Source of the DNA: Pisaster brevispinus
Taxonomy: Eukaryota; Echinodermata; Asteroidea; Forcipulatida; Asteriidae
Direction: 5' to 3'
Assembly: GCA_023634235.1 (NCBI GenBank)
Contig: JAMKCF010000003.1
Location: forward strand, 23,530,742-23,594,741
DNA: 64,000 bases
The notes under the pieces are model-generated. The model saw only the letters and a program-made list of their open reading frames with translations, ran no database searches and was not told the origin of the DNA. Positions 1 to 10,770 of this stretch are shown piece after piece (the first letter of the stretch is position 1; every line of letters begins with the position of its first letter). Both the position numbers and the translations under genes were made by a program.

Positions 1-138
1 AAAAGTCGCGGTACTTTAGCAAAAATAAGTCCAATGGGAACACGGCTTTACACAAAGAATTTGGGAATAGTATGGTGGCCCTGAAGGGACATCGCATATC
101 GCAAACGTGTGCGCATACGTATGCGATGTCGCGAAATA

Positions 139-306
139 AATCGCGAATATGTGCGCACACGTATGCAATGTCGTGAAACAATTCGCGAATATGTGCGCAC
201 ACGTATGCAATGTCGTGAAACAATTCGCATATATGTGCGCACACGTGTGCAATGTCGTGAAACAATTCGCGAATATGTGCGCACACGTTTGCGAATTCAT
301 TTGCAA
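139..306. repeat. 42-bp tandem array, left arm
   Basis: Units start near 139, 181, 223 and 265. They differ by single bases, for example CGTATGC against CGTGTGC. The array is the inverted counterpart of the one at 780-1020. Confidence 0.85.
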
Positions 307-779
307 TGTCGTGAATTTTATTGCATACCTTGTCGCATACCATTCAATAAAATTCCTAATGAACTGGGGAGTTGTAGCAGCTAGTCTGGGATCGAGACGT
401 ACAAATAAATATAAATAGGGTCTGACTAATTTACCTTCGAGCGCACTCTGTTCCTCACGCTTTTCTAATAAGTGAATAACTATTATACTAACCATTGTAC
501 CGGTGCTCATTTTAGTGAGAATAGTCCGACGAATGTTTGCATGGACCTTTTGTTTTGTGATATGATGCTGTACCATCACCATGTGGCTGGCCGGCTAGAC
601 ATGGCCACACTAAAATGTACCTGCCTGGTACCCAAGCTCCTGCCTTGAAGTATCTTTGGTATACAAGATGGGACCGGGCCACTTGCGTACTCCCTAAGTT
701 ACTAACAAATTGCCCGCAAAATGACACCACCCCAAAGGTATGCGACAAGGTATGCAATAAAATTCACGACATTGCAAAT

Positions 780-1025
780 GAATTCGCAAACGTGTGCGCA
801 CATATTCGCGAATTGTTTCACGACATTGCACACGTGTGCGCACATATTCGCGAATTGTTTCACGACATTGCACACGTGTGCGCACATATTCGCGAATTGT
901 TTCACGACATTGCATACGTGTGCGCACATATTCGCGAATTGTTTCACGACATTGCATACGTGTGCGCACATATTCGCGAATTGTTTCACGACATTGCATA
1001 CGTGTGCGCACATATTCGCGATAAA
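780..1025. repeat. 42-bp tandem array, right arm
   Basis: About six units of the same 42-bp repeat in inverted orientation, with more copies than the left arm. Copy-number asymmetry between arms is expected if the arrays expand and contract after insertion. Confidence 0.85.
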
Positions 1026-1098
1026 TTTCGCGACATCGCATACGTATGCGCACACGTTTGCGATATGCGATGTCCCTTCAGGGCCACCATAGAATAGC

Positions 1099-1440
1099 CT
1101 TCAAATACATTTGTAACCTGCAACCCTCTCATTTACCACAACTTAATACGATACACTAAACAGGTAAGCCCAGGGTACATGTAAGACTACGAATCATTTC
1201 TTATCTCTGCGAGTCATGTCTAGCAAATTTCTATTTCGGGGTGAACGATAAACCAATTCTTTTACTGCAAATAACTTCCCACAAATAACACAAGACACTC
1301 ACCCAAAATGTCGAGAACAGTTGTTGGAACGAAGCTAGGGCTGGTTGTCTAAATACTTCAACAAAATGAACCACAAAATTTGAATTGAACCAAGAAAACT
1401 TAAGGAACGAAAAAGTTTAGCTCTTGTCGCCGTGGCTCGT
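1099..1440. other. no feature seen
   Basis: AT-rich sequence between the fold-back element and the Penelope-like element. I see no coding signal and no repeat shared with the rest of the window. Confidence 0.5.
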
Positions 1441-1466
1441 GGTGCAGGAATGGCCCTCACACCCCC

Positions 1467-3240
1467 ATGGGGCACGAGCTACCCGCTACACATGGTCCCA
1501 CGGTTCATTGCGTGCAGTATTCAGATGTGAATCGATGCAAGTATATACGTAACCGACTGGCAAGTAATTTGAATAAGTCGGTCGGTCACAGTATAAAATC
1601 ACATTGCAATCAAGAGTTTGAACATTTACAAGATATCATTCTGTCTAACGTCAATCACCTACGGTCCACCCTATTGGACAAACAGAACAAGAAACGCATG
1701 AATGTCCAAGCTAACCATAAGAAATACATTCATAGGCGTTTCCACAGTAAGAGGCCAACTATTGTTCCTGATACTGACAGGTCACTAGTTGCACCACGTA
1801 CAGTAGTTAACCTATCTGACAAAGTTCTAACCGACCCACAGGTTAAACTCCTCTCAAGGGGTCTTAAATTTTGCCCCACACCCAGAGAACCGGACCAACT
1901 GTCTTTTCAACAAGACATGGCCCAATTCAACCGTAGGTTACGCCTACGTGAATATTTTCATGTAGAGCCCTCCACAGAGGACGAGTCTCTGTGGACGTCC
2001 AACCCAACACCCGCAACCGCTTCAGGGAGAAAAGTCGTTGGGTACCCCCTAAGAACCGAGATGTGGCTCTTGATACCTACATCAATTCAGTCAGCTCCGA
2101 GGTTCTTAAGGTCCCTAACACCTTGGCACCAAACAACCTCCCCCAAGATGAACGTCATGCTCTAACACAGCTCCGCCAATCACCAGACATAGTGATTAAA
2201 CGTGCTGACAAGGGGTCCACAGTTGTAGTCATGAACACACATGACTACATAGCTGAGGGCCTCAGACAACTCAGCAACACTGATCATTATATTGAATGTG
2301 ACACTGACCCTACTCAATTATTTTCCAAACAAATCAGTGACACCTTGGTTAGAATGCACAATGCCAACGGTATCGACAAAGATACCTTCAACTATCTCCT
2401 TCCACAGGACTCCCGTACAGCACGCTTCTACCTTCTACCTAAGATACACAAGCCCAACAACCCAGGCCGACCCATTGTATCTGGTAATGGTAGCCCTACA
2501 GAGCGCATTTCTGAGTTTGTAGATAGCTTTCTCAACCCCCTAGTCTCCGGCATCCCTTCCTTCATAAAGGACACCACAGACTTCATCCATAAGCTAGAGG
2601 ATGTCAAACATCAAATACCTGACTCTGCTTTTTTGGTTACTTTAGATGTTTCATCACTGTATACTAACATACCCCATAATGAAGGCATAAGTGCATGTGT
2701 CTCTGCCCTCAGGGGCAACAAACAATCCCGCCCCTCAGTGATACATGTTAAGGAACTCATCAGCCATATTCTCACTAAGAACAACTTTTCATTCACTGAC
2801 AGGCATTTTCTACAGATACAGGGTACCGCCATGGGTACAAAAATGGCGCCCTCATATGCCAACATTTTCATGTCTGACTTAGAGGAAAAACTTCTGTCCT
2901 CTGCCCCCAGCCGCCCACTAGTTTGGTGGAGATTTATTGATGATATTTTCTCTATCTGGTGTGGTAGTCAAGACAGCTTGGTTGAGTTTATCGACCATAT
3001 AAACTCATTCCACCCAACCATAAAGTTCACTACTGAATACTCTCTAACAAGTGTTAACTTTCTAGATGTAACTATCAGTAAATCCCCTAGCGGCATTGCT
3101 ACGGGTGTATACAGCAAACCCACTGACACCCACCAGTACCTTCTCTCTAACAGTTGCCACCCCAGTCACTGTAAGAAGGCAATAGCTTACAGTCAGGCCT
3201 TGCGCATAAGACGTATCTGCTCCACAGATACCCTATTGGC
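1467..3240 (+). pseudogene. PLE reverse transcriptase, frameshifted
   Basis: The N-terminal part is open in one frame from 1467 to about 1990. The RT core then continues in another frame to 3240, so a frameshift lies near 1980-2000. Visible Penelope RT landmarks in order: RFYLLPKIHKPNNPGRPIVS, the palm motif LVTLDVSSLYTN, the motif QGTAMGTKMAPSYANIFM, the catalytic box WWRFIDDIFSIW (FIDD, near 2920-2955) and VNFLDVTIS. The catalytic aspartates are present. At 3241 the frame runs into a SINE. It is a remnant of the protein that would copy the element's RNA by target-primed synthesis. Confidence 0.85.
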
Positions 3241-3662
3241 GTGTCGTGGCCGAGTGGATAAGATCACTGGACTCAAGCTCTGGTGTTTCTGATCAGCAGA
3301 GTGTGGGTTCGAGCCCCGGTCGTGACACCTGTGTCCTTAAGCAAGACACTTAACCATGATTGCTTCGTCCTTCGGATGGGACGTAAAGCCGTTGGTCCCG
3401 TGTGTTGTGTAACGCACGAAAAAGAACCCAGTGCACTTATCGAAAAGAGAAGGGGTCCGCCCCGGTGTTCCTGGTTTGATCGGCTGCATATTGCGCCACA
3501 GCACCTTGTAAACCATTACAAGGTGCTATGTAAAGGAGTAGGTCTCATACTTCAAACGTAGCCCCAAATACCTTGCAGGAAATACTGAATGTTAAGCGCT
3601 TAGAGGCTGGCCTGCAGTAGGCGCTATACAAATACAATATATTATATTATTATTATTATTAT
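3241..3662 (+). mobile_element. tRNA-Leu-derived SINE (family A) inside the PLE
   Basis: The first 88 bases form a type II tRNA-like head starting GTGTCGTGGCCGAGTGG. It has an anticodon loop CTCAAGC (anticodon CAA, Leu), a long variable arm and a TTCGAGCCC T-loop region. A conserved body follows (GGATGGGACGTAAAGCCG, then AAGAACCCAGTGCAC), then a 3' part ending GCGCTATACAAATAC and an ATT-repeat tail. The same family lies at 30271-30690 on the minus strand. It sits between the RT and nuclease domains. A clear target duplication could not be made out here. Confidence 0.85.
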
Positions 3663-4501
3663 ACAAAAGGCGCTCATCGGACCTCAGGAAACACCTTGTT
3701 TCTAGAGGTCACAGCGAACGCAGGGTTCAACTTGCCATCAACAAGGCCCTCAGTATACCACGCCATACTCTTTTGGCCAACAAGGGGTCCAGAAAAGTCC
3801 CGACCAATAGAGTTGCCCTGGTCACCACCTACCACCCTAACCTACCCAAACTCTCCTCTATCCTCAATGGTAGAATGGATATTCTCCATTCATCTAAGAG
3901 GATGCGCTCAGCAATCCCTGATAACCCCATGGTTGCTTTCCGCCGCCCTAAAAACCTGGGAGACATTCTAGTCAGGGCCAAACTCCCCCCAGGTACAGGC
4001 CAAACACCACCACTAACAGAGATACAGGGTTGTCACAAGTGTACCCGCTCTAAATGTAGAACCTGTCTCTACATCAAACCTGCACTTAAAGTGAAGAGTC
4101 ATAGCACTGGCTCTTCTTACAATATCAAGACCGACTCCCTATGTAGCACACCCAATGTGGTCTATGTTATATCTTGTAAAAGATGTGGACTACAGTATGT
4201 GGGAGAGACTAAGACCAAACTCAGTCTTCGCTTTGCAAACCATGTCTCTTCCATAAAGACCAAGAAACTGTACCCCGTCTCCATCCACTTCAACAGCCGT
4301 AATCACAGCGTCAAAGATGTTGAACTCATCGTGATTGAGGCTTGCAATGGTGACGACACACACCGCAAACTCAGAGAATCACACTGGATTCACCAACTCA
4401 AGACAGTCCAACCCTTTGGACTCAACGTAAACACTGGTGTTAAATTAATTCCCATCACACTCCTTCCACCTTTGCTTGTTTTTTTCTTCGATATAAAATA
4501 A
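3663..4501 (+). pseudogene. PLE GIY-YIG endonuclease domain
   Basis: This is the C-terminal half of the Penelope protein, in frame from about 3668 to the stop at 4501. It begins with the linker typical of the family (RKHLVSRGHS). A cysteine cluster CHKCTRSKCRTC near residue 80 of the open segment precedes the nuclease. The GIY-YIG core is VVYVISCKRCGLQYVGETKT, followed by the arginine region LRFANH and the downstream E/N region around LRESHWIHQL. These match the nuclease that nicks target DNA in Penelope elements. The segment itself is intact, but a SINE cuts it off from the RT. Confidence 0.85.
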
Positions 4502-5061
4502 ATAAAATAACTGTAAACAACAAGTTCTCTCCACTAGTCTATTTTTACGCTTTTTCTCTCGCTTACTTCATTGATACAAAATAGATACAGTTATTGTCAT
4601 TTACATGTTCCCTACACTTCTTTTTTCTCTCTCTCAAAAAGTTTTGAAAAAAATCAACCTGTCAATAACCCATTCCCTCTGCAGAGGAATTAATAACCTG
4701 CTCTCTCTGCAGGTTCCTCTTGCTTAGTTTTAACTTCTTACACTGATTCTTTTATTCTATAATTACTTTGATCTTGCCTCCTATTGTTAGTTGCATTTTC
4801 TTATGTGGCTTGCCCTCCAATCCTACCCTTTCATGCTTCCCGCATTGTAATACCTACAAGGCAGTACCACCTTTATGGTCCAGCGATCCAGCCTTTGACA
4901 CTGACCATCCTTTGTTCTCACCTCTTCACTCTTATTGGTTCTTAGCCAGTAAATTTACAACTCTGATTGGCTATATTTTCCCGCTTTTTTCTGGATACTC
5001 TCCCTTAATCCTTTGCTCCTCTTTTTGCTATAAATGGATATGTTTGTGTTTGTTCTTGTTT
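4502..5061 (+). other. 3' non-coding region of the PLE
   Basis: AT- and pyrimidine-rich sequence with short CT repeats between the endonuclease stop codon and the ribozyme core. No ORF of note. Confidence 0.5.
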
Positions 5062-5105
5062 ATGCCTCTGACGAAGGTCCGGATTGGATCGAAAGCTAAG
5101 GCCAT
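5062..5105 (+). ncRNA. hammerhead ribozyme core, type I arrangement
   Basis: All invariant hammerhead core positions are present in order. CTGACGA (5068-5074) fits CUGANGA. Helix II pairs GGTCC (5076-5080) with GGATC (5086-5090) around a 5-base loop. GAAA follows (5091-5094), then the helix III strand GCT, whose last base (5097) is the required U before H17 (A, 5098). Helix I pairs GCCT (5064-5067) with AGGC (5099-5102), extendable past one bulge. AGCT in helix III is self-complementary, so a dimer could supply helix III, as proposed for the short-helix ribozymes of Penelope elements. Self-cleavage is inferred, not shown. Confidence 0.75.
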
Positions 5106-5110
5106 CTCCC

Positions 5111-8100
5111 CTACTAATTTTATATATTTAGATCATACTATGAATTTGTCCACTTTCCTAAGTACTCTATTGGAAAATTAGTGCATCGCAAAACTGAATT
5201 TGACCTGAGACTCCCTCTCTATTCTTCACAGTTGGTTGTGTTGTGGATTTAACAGAAATGAATGGAGGAAAATTAGTTTGTTTAAATTTCCAAGAACAAA
5301 ATGCTGCAATGAAACACAATAGGCGGTAAACTTACCAACACTTTGGCAGCAATACAGCGGTACCGGAAAGAAACACTCAATTAAAACCTCTCGGGGGGTG
5401 TCATGGACAACAACACACTCACCCATCAGGCTCGACTATGCCTGGCCTTCACAATCTTAAATTTACACGCCCAACTGCCCATCAATGGATAGAGTTCCCA
5501 AGTTTCTTACTTGCAAACGCGTTGCAGTCATATGCTAATCGTATCGCGCCCGCTGACGCAAAAATCCGCCTTGTGGTGAGGCAAGCTATTAGCCATACCG
5601 GTGCCGCAAAAACGAAGAATAGGAAGAAGAAAAAAAGGGGAAAAAACAGACAAAACAAAAACAAGCATGAGTGCATGGCCAGGCAGACTGAAGTGCCAGC
5701 TACTGGTTTCTTCCATCCGTTGTCGTAACTACTGTGCAGTTTGTCCTGTGTACACTGCTGAGGGACAACGCTAACAGGAGATGGCATAAATATTTGGTTT
5801 CCTCAGCCATTTTCCACTCAGAAATGTATTCATTTTAACACCTTGCTCATTGAACCGAAAATGAATGCTCCGTTGCATTGAGCCTTCAACAGCAAAAAGT
5901 GTGAAATACATTTCCACCAGCATTCACAAGTCAAATAAGACCATTCAATTTCGTTAGGTTGTAAAGATCATTCATCTTCGTATAAAAGCCAGCAGCATGA
6001 GGCTAGTCAACAATTAAATTTCATAAAATTATCAAACATTTGTCAAATGTTTGCAATCAAATTCTGTTCTATGTACCATATGTGGCGTTAGCTCAGGGTT
6101 AAACGATTTTGAATGAAAATAATATGACTGCCCGTGGACAGTACAGAAGAGTGAACAATTTAGATAAGGGAGGTTGAATGAAGCATTAGAAAACAAACAT
6201 GCTGACTGCAACAATGAGCAGACACTCTTGGCATCAAGAGATCTACAAAACATTTTAGCAGAAATAGAAGACAGCATAAACACCGGCAGGGCAAATAGTC
6301 TCACGGCTATAGCAAACGATTTTCTTTTTACTTCAAAACCGTAACTTGTCAAACTTTACTTGACAGTCGTCCATGGGTTTATATCAGGGTGCAGCTTTAA
6401 ACTTTAATCAGGGAGTAACAAAGCAAAAGGAATAACTGTTGCAATTAAGACAAAACACATGTTGTAAATAAAATGTAAACAACACAGAAACACATCTTAC
6501 AACCCACGTGCGAGCTATTGCCAGTTGACTTGGGTAGCCCCTAAACTCATGTTTAATATTTGAACGCACAGAAGTTAAAATTCGTTGCCCGTGAACGAAA
6601 CAGAAAAAGCAACTCATTCAAGTGCGCTTTGATGGGTCTTAATTTGATTTCATCAATTGTAAATAGGTAGTAGAAATTCACCTTAAGAATGGTCAAAGTG
6701 TAGTCTTAATGAAATGAAACGAACTGAAGTGAATCCAAATGAGAACAACGAAATCATGGGTGCACGAAAACGAATTTGAATGCATTAATGGATAAAACAG
6801 ACACTCTATAGTTTGGGTGGAATGAAGGGAACTGCGTGGATTTGAATTCGTGTCAATGAAATTGAATGAATTTTTGCTGAAATTGGCCGGGAAAACCTTT
6901 ATTACATTGGCGGAGTAACTATTATGAGCCATTGATAGCACATGATGAAATGATCAGTCTGGTGATCTGGGTGCAGGGGTTTATGTGGAGGAAAAGCTGG
7001 CATCTACGACTCTTGCAGTTGCGGCTGTTGAGATCACTCTTCACTGGTTGAGTTTGGAGGTTAAAGGCTGTCTATACGAGATGATTGGTTTTCTTTGAAT
7101 AATTTGATGATGTAGTTGTTGCTATCAAAAGCTCATGTAATTGTTTGTGTGTTTTGTTTGTTTGGGTTTTAAACAAAGAAAAATTTGTTCAAACCCACAA
7201 TTTTATTGTATATGTTTACATTTATATAGGGTTAAAACAATCGAACGGTTAAAAAAAAAAAAAGTATACGATCCCTTTAAAGTTCTACTACTATCTTCCC
7301 TGTTTTTTTTTTTTTTTTTTTTTGGGGGGGGGGGTGATTACATTTTATCGTTTATGGTATGATTACATTTTATGGTTGAATCACCTTTTTCTAAAGACTT
7401 CAAAATAGTCCAAACCTCACTTATTGTAAATCTGTGTGAGCGTCCCGATCATGCCCTCGATGCTCTATTCACTAAAAGGTCACTATACGGCGTTTAATTT
7501 TACATAACAAATGAATACAAGTCTGCCAAAGTGTTAATAACTCAACGGAATTCCTATGTGACTTTCTTTGTTGCCACAGAGAAGAAAGTTGTCGCCGTCC
7601 CCATTGACTTGCAGATAAAAGGTTCCACCTTTAGTGCCTTTTAAAAGTGAGGGCATAGATTAGTTTTTTGTTAGCGTAATGCCAATTTATTGGCAACATA
7701 TTAAAGAAAGATACAATCAAGGTCGCAGAGGAAGATTTCAGCTAAATAGAGTCTGAGAAAACAACAAGAACAAAATCAAATAAATTTCCAAAACATAACG
7801 TCAAACAACATTTTGCAGTGTGAGTACCAACCGCATCTATAGCCGCAGCCTTCGCGAATGAACATCAACCCTCTGAAATCTGAGAAACCGATTCGTGCAT
7901 GAATCGTTTCTCATATTCAAATATTTTGGGGTGAAAATGTTTTTCAAAACCTCATTACTTTTTAGGAGAATAATTTCTCAATATAGTTTATACTGTGGCG
8001 AATCCCGTCCGGTCTGAACCAGCAGTCTATCGCCGCATGTGATAAATTGGGGGGTCTCTAGAACCCGAGTTTAAACAGGCTTGAATAATCATAGACACTA

Positions 8101-8836
8101 GCTTGGCAGAACAAGAAGTCATTTATATGTAAAACATCATTGCAAATGCACAGAAAACATTTGTAACATATGTTGGATGGTGTGGGAAATATCTGTTGGT
8201 TCCTTCCAACATTTGCGCATAGTCATTGGAGTTAACACAGTTAAGGCATAAACAACGCACAACAAGACCTCCTTAGTGGAGTTGATTGGTGAACATCTAA
8301 TCACGTTGGGCCTAATTAATACTCGCAACACTTGATGCAAAGAGAATGAAATATTATAACCTACCCTACAATTACACCAGCACTAGCAGCTCGCAACTGT
8401 CACTACCGCCACAATTACACCAGCACTAGCAGTAGCAGCTCAGTCTACTCCAACCACTCGCACACGGCAGTATCACGCAGAGCCCAGCGGCTGCAACCGC
8501 GCATGCTATCCCGCTATGCGCCTAAACGCGCGCCAAGAAGCGCCAGCCACGGGCACCAATTTCGTTACACTATCCACAGCTGCAGTGCTTTCCATCAAGT
8601 GATTTTGTATGGGTATTAACTTTTAGAGTACTTTCAAATCTATGACACCCACCTTTAAACTTTCAACCGACTCAACAAAATAAGGTTGTTTTTCTCTGTC
8701 CGGAAGAATTGAAGGGTTTAAATAGGTCAAAATAAAAACACATAATTATAATTGCCTATTGAACGTTTTTTCACCTGACATCATCGTCACGAAAATCTTG
8801 GTTGCGCCAATTTGGGTGTCAATGTCACTGTGAGAA
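5111..8836. other. intergenic, no gene supported
   Basis: Only short, compositionally biased ORFs occur. It holds a fragment of the TTAA-type MITE family near 7185-7285 (compare 52752-53138), a T20-G11 homopolymer junction near 7303-7335, and a 43-bp tandem duplication at 8368-8453 (unit beginning ACAATTACACCAGCAC). Confidence 0.5.
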
Positions 8837-8965
8837 GGCCGTATGGCCAAATTGGCGGCTACCCATACGGCTACGACTGTTGCTAAGGCTGTTGCTAAGG
8901 ACGCCCTATACTTTAACACATGATGACTCGGGGATCCAGCCGTAGCCGCCCATTCGGACACGGCC
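8837..8965. mobile_element. small TIR element (GGCCGTRTCC family), copy 1
   Basis: It starts GGCCGTATGGCCAAATTGG and ends with an imperfect complement, CATTCGGACACGGCC. The interior repeats CGGCTACG-type blocks. A diverged copy lies at 54877-55013, which shows it is interspersed. No coding capacity; a non-autonomous DNA transposon is the simplest reading. Confidence 0.55.
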
Positions 8966-9113
8966 ATTATTTTATGGTCCACATCCCGAATTGTTGCCAA
9001 CAGAGCTTGGAAAACTTTGGAAAGCTACAGATAGCCACAGTTTGTAATAATGTAACACAAATAGTGTTGAGTTTGTTGGAAACAAAGCAACCAATCATTG
9101 GAGGTATTTTATT

Positions 9114-9362
9114 AGCTGTTCCGACTTACTTTCGGAACAGGTATTGTTTTCGTCGAGATTTTTATTGTTTTTATTACTAGCTGTCCCGACTTACTGTCGG
9201 AACAGGTTTTGTTTTCGTCGAGATTTTTAGCTGTTCCGACTTACTGTCAGAACAGGTTTTGTTTTCGTCGAGATTTTTATTAGCTGTTCCGACTTACTGT
9301 CGGAACAGGTTTTGTTTTCGTCGAGATTTTTATTAGCTGTTCCGACTTACTGTCGGAGCACC
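9114..9362. repeat. tandem array of ~50-bp hairpin units
   Basis: Five units start at 9114, 9179, 9229, 9282 and 9334, with spacings of 65, 50, 53 and 52. Most carry the inverted repeat GTTCCGAC-ttact-GTCGGAAC followed by AGGTTTTGTTTTCGTCGAG. A further half-unit without the left arm is at 9634-9670. The units are near-identical where they align. Confidence 0.8.
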
Positions 9363-9639
9363 CTATTCTCGTAGCCACCGTCACTTATAAGTAAGGCTTT
9401 CAAGTAAAGGCGCACCGTATATGAACGGCTCATGATGGTATCATGGTATAACGTGATAGATCACCAACACTAACAAGCGAGGCGGATTTGGTCGTATTAT
9501 GGTGTGTGGACCTTTTCATCAGCCAGTTGGTGGCGCAGAACTGAGGGGCATCCATTGCGACCACAGTACCACACCACCGAACCACTGGTGGCAGCGGAAA
9601 CGGACTCCTAGCCAAGCAAATGGACTGAAAAGGGTCGGA

Positions 9640-10770
9640 ACAGGTTTTGTTTTCGTCGAGATTTTTATTATTTTCATTATTATTATTCTTTGTTTCTGCC
9701 TTAATTTCCGTAGCATTTGTACACGATTTTATTTAATTCCTAAAAATTGATGAAAATAAACTGTATTTAATAATGATTCAAATTCTTAGTTAATTAGCCA
9801 TTTTTAGCGAAGTGAAAATTTAATTAGCCAACCTTTTTGAGACCATATCTCAAAAAGTATACCGCCGATTGTCAAAATTGTTTCAGTTGTACACTTATGG
9901 GATGCTGTAGATGTGTTTGCCGGCCTAAAATGCCGGACGACGTCACCATGACGTCATTTTTAGCGCGTTTTGTATATGTGTACAAAACCCATGGCTCTGA
10001 AAAGTGGAAGTATTAGGTAAAAAAAAAAACCCAGAAATTTTCAAAAAAAGTTCAATTTTAGCTACCCATGATGCCCAAACCATTTTAAAAACACAAATGT
10101 TTTGAACTAAGAGTCATTTCAGGCCATTCAAACTAATCAAAGAACAATGTATTCCCACACTAATTAGCGATAAAGTAGCAAATTGGACTCCATGGCTAGC
10201 TTGCTGAATGCGCCGTGATTTCGCAATCACGGCAAGGCGTTGGAGATTACCTTGATATTCGATTCCTAACCGGTAGCGGACTCATTGCTTTGTGCACAGC
10301 CCATTCGCTTTGTACATGAGCAACACATGTAATTCCTACTTAGGTTTAGGGTTTTCGTGAGAATGCATTAAATGGAAAAATTTTTTACCATCATGTTCTT
10401 CATAAAATTTATTAGTATGAAAAACACAATTTTTTTTACTGTGACGTCATCGGGTGTCGAATTACGGTAATTCAAAGCTTATTCCTTTAAAACATCATAT
10501 CTCCTGAACCACATATCGTCAAGTCGTATATAATTATTTTCTGTTGTTTTGTAGCTTACAACAAATGCAAAAATTTATTTTGAAAGATGATCTCACTTTG
10601 ACCTTTACTTCCGGTCAAAACAGGAAGCGCAAATCTTAAATAATTCATATCTCCTGAACCACAGGTCCTAAAGGCGTAACGTTTGTGTTGTATTGTAGCT
10701 TACACAATTTTTGTCAATTTATGTACAATGATGACCTCACTTTGACCTTTACTTCCGGTCCAAACAGGAA
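9640..10770. repeat. modular interspersed repeat, copy 1
   Basis: Three modules recur in 24776-26700. Module one is an ATT-rich stretch leading to GCATTTGTACACGATTTT and CCATATCTCAAAAAGTATAC (9640-9880). Module two contains ATTACCTTGATATTCGATTC (10200-10380). Module three contains ATATCTCCTGAACCACA and TGACCTTTACTTCCGGTC, itself repeated (10440-10770). Module order differs between the copies. I cannot assign a superfamily. Confidence 0.65.

Larger units (their letters stand above)
72..1090. mobile_element. fold-back (TU/FB-like) transposon with inverted 42-bp arrays
   Basis: The outer ends are inverted repeats beginning ATGGTGGCCCTGAAGGGAC at 72 and ending with its complement at 1090. Inside each end lies an array of a 42-bp unit (core GCGAATATGTGCGCACAC): about four units at 139-300 in one orientation and about six at 780-1020 in the other. 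The arms run to about 342 and from about 735, with a unique spacer between them. The flanks read GGAATAGT (64-71) and AGAATAGC (1091-1098), an 8-bp target duplication with two mismatches or a 6-bp one. Long TIRs built from short tandem repeats with 8-bp duplications are described for sea urchin TU and Drosophila FB elements. No transposase is visible. Because 42 is divisible by 3, every frame stays open across the arrays; those ORFs are not genes. Confidence 0.8.
1440..5110 (+). mobile_element. Penelope-like retroelement (PLE)
   Basis: One element carries a Penelope-type reverse transcriptase (1467-3240), a GIY-YIG endonuclease (3663-4501) and a downstream region ending in a hammerhead ribozyme core (5062-5105). 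This domain order is diagnostic of Penelope elements with an endonuclease. The 5' limit near 1440 is approximate. I found no duplicate of the 3' region upstream, so a 5' pseudo-LTR is not visible. A SINE (3241-3662) separates the two enzymatic domains, and there is at least one frameshift near 1980-2000, so the copy is inactive. Confidence 0.85.

Noticed and set aside
109..384. ORFs of 80-190 residues with 14-residue periodicity at 16-582 and 615-1097
   Set aside because: They run across the 42-bp arrays in every frame on both strands. The period is a multiple of three without stops, so openness carries no coding information.
139..1020. Regularly spaced repeats that might suggest a CRISPR array
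   Set aside because: The repeats are directly adjacent with no unique spacers and are arranged as inverted arms; the context is eukaryotic.
5438..5787. ORFs around 5438-5787 on both strands
   Set aside because: Poly-lysine or poly-Phe stretches from an A-rich tract, with no conserved motif or exon boundaries.
8746..9000. 84-residue minus-strand ORF at 8746-9000
   Set aside because: It overlaps the small TIR element repeated at 54877-55013, which has no open frame there.
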